NCBI RefSeq assembly: GCF_963855985.1
Contig: NC_087090.1
Span: 11,344,501-11,408,500 of the forward strand
Direction: 5' to 3'
Source of the DNA: Ostrinia nubilalis
Lineage: Eukaryota; Arthropoda; Insecta; Lepidoptera; Crambidae
Length of the DNA stretch: 64,000 bases
Shown: positions 9,765 to 19,700 of the stretch, piece after piece
Layout of the letters: each line of letters begins with the position of its first letter
How positions within the stretch are numbered: the first letter of the stretch is position 1
Translations under genes and position numbers: made by a program
Notes under the pieces: model-generated
Told to the model about the DNA's origin: nothing
Seen by the model: the letters and a program-made list of their open reading frames with translations, nothing else
Databases searched by the model: none

Positions 9765-12700
9765 TAACAAGAAATCTGACTTATTATTTATTATAAATAA
9801 GTTTAAACCATTTGCTGTGTCTCTTCAAGAGACATGGCTTCGTCCTCACTTTAATTTTAGGATACCTGGCTTCTCTTGTGTAAGAGAAGACAGAACTGAC
9901 GGCTACGGTGGTGTAGCGCTTCTTGTTAAAAACTCTGTCCCCTTCACTCACATACCTATTACCCAGCATAGCAGTGAATTCTCCATAATAGCTATTAGTA
10001 TATGTAATGTTTCACTTGTGTCACTCTATATTCCCCATCCATCCTCAACAGTATTTGATGAAGTAGAAAATACTTTAAGAAATATTCCTCAACCAGTTTT
10101 AATTATGGGAGACTTCAATGCCCAACATCAGTCCTGGGGTAGTTCTAACTCAAACTTTTATGGATCCAGAGTTTTGGAGTTATTAGACCGTATAAACCTT
10201 TGTTTATTGAATACTGGAGAACCTACTCGCCGCACCCTACCTAATGAAGGTGTAAGTGTACCAGACCTATCAATCTGCTCACCTAATTTAGCTTCCTCCT
10301 TAACCTGGGCTACACTTAGTTCTTCATTTGGAAGTGACCACTTTCCTATTACAATAACGTTCCCTAATGAAATAGGTAAGTCACACAGTAGGCGCCCTCC
10401 CCGTCTGAAATATAAGTTAGCTGATGCCAATTGGTACGCGTTCCAAAAAGAAGTTGAACGCAAGGTCCCATCATTACCTGCTGTTACCAGTGTTAATCAT
10501 ACAGAGTGTGCATATGCAATATCTCAGCTATTAATTGAAACAGCTGATGAACTGTTTGTTATCAAAAATCATAATAATCACAAAATTCCCTCCCCGCCCT
10601 GGTGGGACAAAGACTGTTTGACAGCTGTCAAAAATAGGAAAGAAGCAGAAAAGCGATATCGGTCCGAATCTACCTCTGAGAATTTTGATTACCTCGTGGA
10701 GGTAATGACAGCCACTCGAAAATTACTTAAACAAAAAAAATTCGATGGCTGGAAGAAGTTCTGTTCATCAATATCTCCTGATGTTCCTCCGTCATTAGTT
10801 TGGTCCAATATACGTAGATACAGATCAATATTTAAAGAACCCCAACCTTTTAGTATGGACGATAGTGTAAATGATCAGTTCTTAGACAAACTAGCTCCTC
10901 CTTCTGCTCCTTTATGTAATACTTCTCTATATCCGTCTGTGAACCGTTCCCTTGAAGACAGTTGTGGACTGAATGCACCTTTCACTTTATGTGAATTAAA
11001 AGGTATTATTTCATACACTAAAGACTCATCTCCAGGCGAGGACGGAATCCCATACTCATTTTTTCGCCATCTTAGTGATTCTAGCCTGTGTTATTACTTG
11101 TCATTGATTAACTCTGTTATGCAATACGGTAATATTCCTTCTACATGGAAATCGCAAGAAGTAATACCAATTTTAAAACCCGGTAAACCAAGATCTGACG
11201 CTAACTCATATAGACCGATCGCTCTTTCTTTAGTTATCTTTAAATTAGCTGAACACCTTGTGAAGAACCGTTTAGAATGGTTTATCGAGAGTTCTGGACT
11301 ATTAGGTAAAAATCAATACGGCTTTAGGAAAGGTAAAGGCACTATGGATAGCATTGGAATATTCACTACTGATATTCGGTTGGCCTTTTCCACCAATGAG
11401 TCACTTCTCGCCGCCTTTCTAGATATAAAAGCCGCATACGACAACGTGATAATCAATATCCTTATTGATAAGCTTTATCAACTAAATGTTCCCCTAATGC
11501 TAGTTAAATTTATTACTAATATCCTTTCAGAACGATCTATCAAAGTTTTTCATAATGACTCTATTTACAAAAGGACTGTATGGAATGGTCTGCCGCAAGG
11601 TTCTGTTTTAAGCCCTATATTATTCAACATATACACATTTGATTTAGAGCCCACTCTTAATAATCACGTCAGTATGTTACAGTATGCTGATGATCTTCTT
11701 CTGTATGTCTCAGGTACTTCTGTCCAGAATTTAGCACTTTCACTCACAAATGGCTTACAAATACTTAAACACTATCTAGATAATAATGGACTGAGTATTT
11801 CAGTATCCAAAAGTTCCATATTACTGTTTACTAGACTGAGACTACCTCCAATAATCTCAGTCTATTATGATGGTTTTGCTATCCCTATTAAAACTGAAGC
11901 AAAATTTTTAGGTATAACTCTAGACACAAAATTAACCGGTCTTCCTCATTGTTATAGCATTGCTGCAAAATCTGAAAAGCTTTTAAATATTTTAAGATGC
12001 GTTTCTGGTGTCTGGTGGGGTGCTCACCCAGCGTCATTAAGACTTTTATACAATGCTATTATAAGAAGTGTACTTGACTATGGCAGTTTCTATCTAGAGC
12101 CTTGTAATTTAGTTGGTTTAAGTAAATTGGATGCGATTCAATCTAAAGCGCTAAGGATTATAGCTGGTGCTATGAAATCGAGTCCAATAAATGCCTTGCA
12201 AGCTGAATGTGTTGAGCCCCCATTGAAATTACGTCGCCAATATTTATGTGACAAGTATCTTTTCCGTGTACTTCAATTTGCTGACCATCCTATATATAGC
12301 AAACTCAACAGACTTAATGATTTAATTGATACTTCCTCTTATTGGTCACGCAAATCTCCTCCTTGTGTGATTATTAGTTTTCGTAAATTTGTATCAATCC
12401 AAGCCCCAGTCCACAGATCCTCCTTTCTTCCGATATTTTCTGTAAATTTTGAATCCCTTATTCTTACTCCGACAATTCATTTCAACCTAGACATACATAA
12501 GGATGACAATAATGCTAACATTAAGTTCAATCAGATCGTAGACGAACACTGGGGCGATTTGCATCATATCTATTGCGATGCATCTAAGCACTCTCCAACG
12601 GGTCATGTTGGCGTTGGTGTATACCATAAACAATATCATATTGTCCAGAAAATAAAACTCCCTCCAGAATCATCAGTCTTTACAGGAGAATGTTTTGGAC

Positions 12701-13434
12701 TGTTTAAGGCTTTAGAGTATGCTCTCCTTATGAAATTAAACAAAACTGTAATATTTTGTGACTCTAAAAGTGCTTTGCAGGCATTACATAAATTTCCATT
12801 TAAGAACAATACTAATTATCCTATTATTACAGAATGTAGGAAATTACTTCACAAATGTAGTCTTAACAGTCATTTAATTAATTTTGCGTGGATTCCTAGT
12901 CATACCAATATTCCAGGAAATGATAAAGCTGATAAGCTGGCCAATGAAGCGGTTGAATGTGGAGATATACATCCATACACAAATTATTGCCATGACTTAA
13001 CGGCAGCCCTTCCCAAAGCTTATCTCAAATCTGCCTGGGATGAGAATTGGGAGTTCACTAGCCAATCTAAGGGGAAACATTACAAGCTCATTCAACCATC
13101 CATCCTTTCTAAACCATGGTTTGTTAAAATGAATCTTTCCAAAACAGTTACTACCATTTTAACTAGAATGCGACTTGGTCACGTGTGCACTCCAGCACAC
13201 TTGGCTAAAATTCATGTACTTGATAATGATTCGTGCACTTGTGGTTCTGGCGTCGGAGACTTAAATCACATATTTTTTTACTGTTGCCTATATGATCGTT
13301 CCTCTTTTATTAGTTCTCTTTTAGCCATTAAAATTCCTTTTCCTACATCCATCACTTGCCTATTATATACCAATAACATTGATGTTTATAATATCCTAGC
13401 CGAATTTATTACCCTTAATAATATAAAATTGTAA
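9718..13434 (+). CDS. LINE ORF2 polyprotein: endonuclease, reverse transcriptase, RNase H
   Basis: 1238 aa. Residues 1-230 are an APE-type endonuclease (LQWNCRS, QETWL, MGDFNAQHQSWG, GSDHFPI), which nicks the target. Residues about 430-760 are a reverse transcriptase with SSPGEDGIP, SYRPIALS, QYGFRKGKGT, AFLDIKAAYDNV, LPQGSVLSPILFN and the catalytic YADD (near 656). About 950-1085 is RNase H with all acidic residues: CDAS, E in TGECFG, CDSKSAL and IPGNDKADKLA. A C-terminal zinc finger (CTCGSGVGDLNHIFFYC) follows near 1178. No internal stop or lost catalytic residue was seen. The protein makes and inserts cDNA at the nicked site (target-primed reverse transcription). Confidence 0.95.
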   Translation: MDQSSLVLQWNCRSISNKKSDLLFIINKFKPFAVSLQETWLRPHFNFRIPGFSCVREDRTDGYGGVALLVKNSVPFTHIPITQHSSEFSIIAISICNVSLVSLYIPHPSSTVFDEVENTLRNIPQPVLIMGDFNAQHQSWGSSNSNFYGSRVLELLDRINLCLLNTGEPTRRTLPNEGVSVPDLSICSPNLASSLTWATLSSSFGSDHFPITITFPNEIGKSHSRRPPRLKYKLADANWYAFQKEVERKVPSLPAVTSVNHTECAYAISQLLIETADELFVIKNHNNHKIPSPPWWDKDCLTAVKNRKEAEKRYRSESTSENFDYLVEVMTATRKLLKQKKFDGWKKFCSSISPDVPPSLVWSNIRRYRSIFKEPQPFSMDDSVNDQFLDKLAPPSAPLCNTSLYPSVNRSLEDSCGLNAPFTLCELKGIISYTKDSSPGEDGIPYSFFRHLSDSSLCYYLSLINSVMQYGNIPSTWKSQEVIPILKPGKPRSDANSYRPIALSLVIFKLAEHLVKNRLEWFIESSGLLGKNQYGFRKGKGTMDSIGIFTTDIRLAFSTNESLLAAFLDIKAAYDNVIINILIDKLYQLNVPLMLVKFITNILSERSIKVFHNDSIYKRTVWNGLPQGSVLSPILFNIYTFDLEPTLNNHVSMLQYADDLLLYVSGTSVQNLALSLTNGLQILKHYLDNNGLSISVSKSSILLFTRLRLPPIISVYYDGFAIPIKTEAKFLGITLDTKLTGLPHCYSIAAKSEKLLNILRCVSGVWWGAHPASLRLLYNAIIRSVLDYGSFYLEPCNLVGLSKLDAIQSKALRIIAGAMKSSPINALQAECVEPPLKLRRQYLCDKYLFRVLQFADHPIYSKLNRLNDLIDTSSYWSRKSPPCVIISFRKFVSIQAPVHRSSFLPIFSVNFESLILTPTIHFNLDIHKDDNNANIKFNQIVDEHWGDLHHIYCDASKHSPTGHVGVGVYHKQYHIVQKIKLPPESSVFTGECFGLFKALEYALLMKLNKTVIFCDSKSALQALHKFPFKNNTNYPIITECRKLLHKCSLNSHLINFAWIPSHTNIPGNDKADKLANEAVECGDIHPYTNYCHDLTAALPKAYLKSAWDENWEFTSQSKGKHYKLIQPSILSKPWFVKMNLSKTVTTILTRMRLGHVCTPAHLAKIHVLDNDSCTCGSGVGDLNHIFFYCCLYDRSSFISSLLAIKIPFPTSITCLLYTNNIDVYNILAEFITLNNIKL

Positions 13435-13966
13435 ATAGTAATGTATATTGTACTTATGTAAATATTATTTTATTTTTATTATTTTGTACTTAAATCACAC
13501 CTAAATTGATCCTATGAAAACCATCCTTTGTTCCGTTTCCTACCGTAATTGATTCGTTTCCCTACCTTTTAACTTAAACCCAATCCCACCCTGTCTAAAC
13601 GCAATGTCCGCAAAACTTATGGCAAAACTGAACGCAAAAATCAAGAACCCTGTCGTGGCTAAACGCAATCCGCGAGAGCCATAAAGAAGAAAAAAAAAAA
13701 AAAACTTCAAAAATATGATAATAAAAATTCAAATAACCATTTTGAAATGATCAGTACATTTTTAAGCCTTAGTTTTTCAAGTGAAACCTTAAATTCAAGA
13801 AAGGATTATTTTTTAATTTGAGAAAATGCTCTCCATTCTTAGTGGGAATGTTTCAATGTTAGCAACACTTCTGAAATGTCAAAATTCCGTCGAATTAAAA
13901 ATCAGAGTATAGTGCAAGCGAAAACCGACACTAAGGTGACGAACCTTTTCATTCCGCGACTACCTT

Positions 13967-14407
13967 CTGTGAAAATTTTGAAACCCTATGTCTAATTTTC
14001 GATGAAATAAATCAATATTACAACTAAAAATGGCTCACTTATTTCAAGCCTCAAAAAAGGCAATATTTAAGAAGATGCTTTTCATGGTAATCAATCTGCA
14101 GTGCTTATATTCAAATAAATGCATACCGAATTTCAGCCTTCTACGGTTTGTAATTAACCGATAATATAATTAATAAAACAACGCAACGAGAGCTTTTCGA
14201 CTATTATACGACCAAATACGGAAGGCCATAAGGCTGAAATTCGGTATGCATTTATTTGCATGTAAGCACTGCAGATTGATTACCATGAAAAGCAGTTATC
14301 TTCTTAAATATTGCCTTATTTGAGGCTCGAAATAAGTGAGCCATTTACAGTTCTAAAATTGATTTATTTAATCTAAATTAGACATAGGGTTTCAAAATTT
14401 TCACAGA
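13967..14407. repeat. Foldback element, ~190-bp arms
   Basis: The left arm from CTGTGAAAATTTTGAAACCC and the right arm ending in its inverse are near-identical over about 190 bp, with a roughly 60-bp centre. The arms contain AAATAAATGCATACCGAATT in both orientations. No ORF. Confidence 0.8.
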
Positions 14408-15956
14408 CGATACATATTTCTAACAGACATCTGCCACTGCAATCACAGAGCGCCTTTCTTAAGCGGTTAAAGAGCTATTTTCGATTTTCACAGAAACCCA
14501 TCTAATTCATATGCCTTGCGTTTTTTTTTAATAATGACTATGGCACTAATCACATACCATCTGCTAACAAAATCGTATCTGTCCATCAAGTCGTTCCGAA
14601 GATATGGAAATCTGTGAAACGTCACCGCAGCGACATTAACAATTTCTCAAAAAGTACGGGGGGCACAAATGTCGCTGCTTGACCATGGAAACGCCACTGT
14701 TGCCTGAGAGGTAAGTTAGCAATAAAAATATGAATAGAAAATAACAGCATTTATTTATACAATTAATAATTATGTAACTCGTACAACTCGAGTGTAGGTG
14801 TGACAGTTTTATTGACAATCCTCTGAGGCGTAAGTCCGCCGCGCATCTGTCTCACTTCACTTCTAGTCTCTAATCCATATCTGTGCTTCTAGTAGTAGTA
14901 CTGGTAGCAGCGTTACGTGTTTAATTCTTAGGCACGTTGCACCGCACCACCCAACTTTAACAGTAACTATTAACCCTTACTGGGTGGTACTCGTACTCAG
15001 TTTACGCGTATCCGGAACGCCTAGTCCATACATACATGGAGAGTACGAGTACCAGAGTACGCGCAATCCGTACGCACCTTTACGATAACCAGTGTATTTT
15101 GTAAAGATTTTGATAGATTTTTGACGTTTGTTAAAGTTAAAGTAACTTATTTTAACTACTAAGTATGGGCCGTATATTTGTAGGGGCTGTAGGGTGGGTT
15201 TACCCAGATTATTTCTGAATTGTATACTCCGACAGTTAGTTAATATAATTCATTGTTTTCTGTCACTTTGGCAACGTTATTGTTATCCAACATTCTGTGC
15301 ATGTCGTGGCAACCTTTAATTAAGGCAACACCTTAGCTTAATTTATTTATAAGGAAACTGTGAATGTATGGTGTATGTTTTGTTGGTTGTCCTTAAATAA
15401 ATAAATTAGTTCCAAGTTAATTGCAATAATATTGCACATATTTTATATTGCTTTGTGAATTATTTTCGAGCACGTGCCGGACTTACTCTGTCGCGATAGA
15501 TAAATAATACTATACGAATAAATAAAAGGTACGTATGCAAGTTCAATCAACATCTCATTTTCATAAGAAGCAAGGCGAGATGGAAGTCTCATTAAAATGT
15601 CACATCTTAATTAAGGGAAGTAGAGTGTTGTTGTGTCATGGGGATGGTACGTTTGCGTAAAGTAACATGCGTCTAAAGCTATTTGTGAGCACTGACACAA
15701 TAGTGTCGGTCAGGCCGATTCGAGATCCGAGGAATGCTGGTTTAAGTCCCGCCACTCGCCTGTTGTGGTGAACCAAATCGTAACACTAGCATATTTAGTT
15801 TAGTATTTTCAATTGAATGATTTTCATTACTTTTATCGTTTCATCGCCCATGTACATTTCCATGACCACAAATCGTAAGAAAACGTGTAGGTACATCCAT
15901 AACATTAAGTGAACACAGCTCCGGTCTCAAGAACGTGTTCCAACGATAAATTAGAG
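14408..15956. other. Intergenic / 3' flank of the golgin gene
   Basis: No gene seen. A possible polyadenylation signal for the minus-strand golgin gene (AATAAA, reverse of TTTATT) lies near 15343-15350. A B-box-like GGTTTAAGTCCC at about 15740 lacks a convincing partner A box, so no tRNA or SINE is called. Confidence 0.45.
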
Positions 15957-16784
15957 TTACACATCAATTAGATTACCAGAGCAACAATTACATGGATATA
16001 CATTACTTAATTCTAAACTGCTTTTCGGATTGATTAATGTGTTATTTTTTAAGTTAACAAGTAAGTTCCTAATTTTTTCCATGTCATTTTTTCTATGTTC
16101 CACTTGAAAGTATGCAAACAATTCTTTGTCTTCTGCAAATTTCAATATGATTCTGCTCAACTCTTCTAATTGTGTTTTCAGTCTATCACATTCGATTTGA
16201 AACAATTTAATTTGAGCGTTTCTTTCTTCATCGCGTTTTTTTAATAAACTTCTTTGCTGTTGATACAAAGCAACATATTCACATATAGTATCTGTTTCAT
16301 TCTGTAACTGAAGAATAATATGTTCCAAATTATGCTTTTCGTCTGATAGGTCGGCTACTTCTCCCATTATTTTCAAAAAACGTTCTTGTAATTTTATCAT
16401 GGCATCTTCTTTAGGAATGTTTAGTTTTTCAGTTTTTTTTATTATCTCATCTAAACTTGCATTGTTATTAGCTGTGTCCGATATAGAGTTGTCGAAATTA
16501 GCTTCTAATAAGGAATTTGCCTCTTTTAAGCTTTCTTTTTGTTCATGAGAATCGCAATGCGTAGTTGTTTCATAAGTTTTCTTAACATCGTTAAACTTGT
16601 TTTCTAATTCTTTCTCCATTTCCCGATAGTTCATTTGCAATCGAATCATTTCTTCATCCTTAGCTCTTAGTTTCACATGAAGGTCTTTACTCCTTTCCTC
16701 AATGTCAGCCAACTTAATCGTTAATTCTCTATTTAAAAATTTCTCGGCAGCTAGCTTTTCAGTCAACTCCAATTTATCTTGACT
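15957..16784 (-). CDS. GM130: Golgin exon 4 (terminal)
   Basis: 275 codons plus stop, acceptor TTTTTACAG. It encodes residues 412-686, mostly coiled coil, and ends with the CNCCSGNLIDV tail. Confidence 0.85.
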   Translation of the reverse strand, partial: SQDKLELTEKLAAEKFLNRELTIKLADIEERSKDLHVKLRAKDEEMIRLQMNYREMEKELENKFNDVKKTYETTTHCDSHEQKESLKEANSLLEANFDNSISDTANNNASLDEIIKKTEKLNIPKEDAMIKLQERFLKIMGEVADLSDEKHNLEHIILQLQNETDTICEYVALYQQQRSLLKKRDEERNAQIKLFQIECDRLKTQLEELSRIILKFAEDKELFAYFQVEHRKNDMEKIRNLLVNLKNNTLINPKSSLELSNVYPCNCCSGNLIDV

Positions 16785-19700
16785 CTGTAAAAATGTTCAT
16801 GTGAATACATTTATAATAAGTAAACTTTTTGAAAATTAAAATTGATAATATTGTTATTTGTTATACTTTTATAACATTCCTAAAAACCGTTATAATCAAG
16901 TATTCAAGTTAAAACGATAATACACATTGTTTTAATTGGTATAAAAATCTGCCCATTGCGGACACGTGGCGGACACCCACAGCGTGCGGTGCGCCCGCAC
17001 ATGCATGGAAAATGCAATTCAATTAATTATGCTGCTGACCAATTTATTAATTCTTCTGACAAAGTATTTTACGGATTGACTATTTATTACGCAAACCCAT
17101 ATTATTTTATGCTGCCTATTTTACGATTAAATTGCTGAACAATATCAAGATTATTTGCGACACAAGGATTTCTGAACGATCTTTTTTTTACAAATCAAAT
17201 ATTTGTTGGCTAACGGTAACCAAATGATTTTAATGCTGTTTTTAGTGGCTAACGAAATGTTATTACGGCTGATCATTTAATTATATCACCTTATAAAAAT
17301 GTAGGTAATATTTAATTGTAGGTGCTCCAAATTTTGTTGTGTGCAACAGTTTTTAAATAAAATAAATATGCATAGGACACACCCAGAGCAATAAGTTCGT
17401 GCATACAAAATGACACACGTTTATGTGTAGGTATTACAAGAGTATTATTATATTAATCTAAAACCTTTGCATAATACACGAACCACTCGGCCAAACGACC
17501 GATAGGCGAATTTATTCAGGTTCAGTTTTAAAATTACTAACCATTTTAACAAATGATTCCTCAAGTTCTTGTATACTGGTTTTTAATTTTTTGTTTTGTT
17601 CAGTAGCTCTCTGCGCAGCAATTTTATCACTGGCAATATCAGCTGTTAATTTCGTCAAGCTTATATTATCGTGGGCCTTGTTGGAGTTGATTTCCTCTTG
17701 TAGCTCCTGAACTCTGAGTTCACTTTTTTTGTATAAGTCAGAAAGTTCTTCGTATTTTCTCATACAATCTTGCAGTTCATTCTGAAAAAAAAAGAACGGT
17801 TAATTAAATACTTATAGATAGAACCTTAGGTATTGCGCGTCTTACATAGTAACAAAAATGCAAATGATCGCAAACACTTCAACCGCTCGCTTTAGTGGAA
17901 ACCGGGCTTTACTAAAAGTATAAATTCAAAAGTAGGTTTACTTATTATTTCCCTCAGCTTTAGCGTCCACGATTTTAGGGAAGGGTAGGGGTTGGGAGGA
18001 TAGAAGCTACCCCCTAATCAGTGTTGGCACTAATCAATTAATTTTTTAATCAATTAATTAATTTGATTAATTTTAATCATGATTAAATTAATCCTGATTA
18101 AAATAATCATGATTAAAAAAGTAATCATAATCATGATTAATTTGTTAATCATTAATCAATAATCATTAATTTGATTAACTTGATTAACTTCTTAAAATCG
18201 AAAGCAATGTTAAATAAAATATTAAATTCTAATATTAGATGTTTGGTTTTAGGCTACAATTCTATGACAGGTCATACCTAGATAAATATAAGGTAACCTA
18301 GACTGCCCCCCGCCCCCTTCCCTCGCTGAAACTTCCGGTGCAGTCTTCCGACCTCCCGTAGGAGGATATCAGTCCACTTCCCCTACCGTTCCAGCACTTA
18401 CTTGCAACCCCACACTCCCACCACCTGCCCCCCACCCCTAGCCTCCCCTAAAACTTCTGGTACGAAGTCTCCTGCACCTCCCCAACACGCAAAACCTCCT
18501 AGTTTAGCACTTCTTAGGGGCTGGCTGACGATAGGGGACTTCTCCCCTATAGTCAGCCAGCCCGCTTAACTTCTTTCCTGACCCAATTTTGCTGGAGGAT
18601 ACCGGAAGAATAGAAGGAATTGTGAGAAACAAAACTAGTGCGATGTGTTTTGATGGTTTTGAGTAGTGAAAATTGACGCAGTTTTTTGGGAAAACGACAG
18701 TACAACTCCAGATCCCCCCTTTGCTAGACATTTTATAAGTCGCGGGTACCTTTTCATACACCCCCAACCCTTTTCTTATGAAAATAGTAGATAGTTAATC
18801 AAATAATCAAATTAACGAGTAATGATTATGATTAATTAATCTTAATCAAAATTTTTGATTAATGATTAATTAATTATTTTAATCATTAATCAGATTAACT
18901 TTTTGCCAACACTGCCCCTAATAGTCCTCCCCCTCTCGGTAATGCTGAGTGAAATTAAACCGACTCCAAAAAAAGTGCACTAAACAGTAGAAAAATTACT
19001 ACTATTAGTTAAGTTATTACCTAGATTAAAGATTTATTATTATTATTTACTTTATTCATATTTCTTTCTTAGTTTGTCTGACACAGAAAAACTTTATCGC
19101 AGGGCATAGCGGGGGGGCCGGGGTGGCACGTCGCACGGTGGATCGAGCCCATACAAGGTGTTGGACATGGTGCTTTAAATGCAACTACTTAAAACAAGAT
19201 TGATTTGCATATAAATTGAAAGATGAGACTTCATTCTATCAAATATCACTAATATCAAGTCATGATCTACTATCATAGTTATGTGGTGCGACCGTAAAGT
19301 GAACAAAGTCAAAATCATGGATTTTCTGACTTCTGTTTGTATTGTCAATTTATCCAATTTCGTTCACTGGTTTTATGTTATTACTTATTAATGTATTATC
19401 TTATACCTTTATCTTAATCTGTGTGTTAAAATGAGTGCCTAAAAAACTTCTAGCTTGGCTATTTTGACGTATTTTTAAAAGGTATTTTTTTTAATGAAAA
19501 CTGCGTGTTTTAGTTGACATCTTGGGCGATCTTTAACAAACCATGAATGAGAGATGATAGATGACAACGTGGGCGATATTATTACTCAGTTTTTAGACCC
19601 TTATTCATCCCTATTTTCGAGAAAATCACAAAAAACTAAATAAAAGCGCCTCATTTTTCCGCATAGCAAAATTAACTTAGGTAAAATTCGTTACACTAAA

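Larger units (their letters stand above)
7991..13702 (+). mobile_element. Full-length I-clade non-LTR retrotransposon (LINE)
   Basis: A 5.7-kb element flanked by perfect 13-bp duplications AACTTCAAAAATA (7978-7990 and 13703-13715). It has a 5' UTR (about 190 bp), two overlapping ORFs, a short 3' UTR and a terminal A run. ORF2 carries endonuclease, reverse transcriptase and an RNase H domain, the last being typical of the I clade. The empty target is visible in the sister copy of the host repeat near 42210, where the 13-mer occurs once. Both ORFs are open, so this is a recent and possibly competent insertion. Confidence 0.92.
7535..13906. mobile_element. Non-autonomous inverted-repeat element (GATTTTTAATTCGACGG ends) split by a LINE
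   Basis: The ends GATTTTTAATTCGACGGAAT (7538 onward) and its inverse (to about 13903) are followed by related flanks. The second copy at 42001-43394, in opposite orientation, shows the same element without the LINE; its native size is about 660 bp. It has no ORF of its own. The target duplication cannot be fixed; a TA target is possible. Confidence 0.8.

Noticed and set aside
15700..15790. Possible tRNA-like B box
   Set aside because: Only an approximate B box; no stems.
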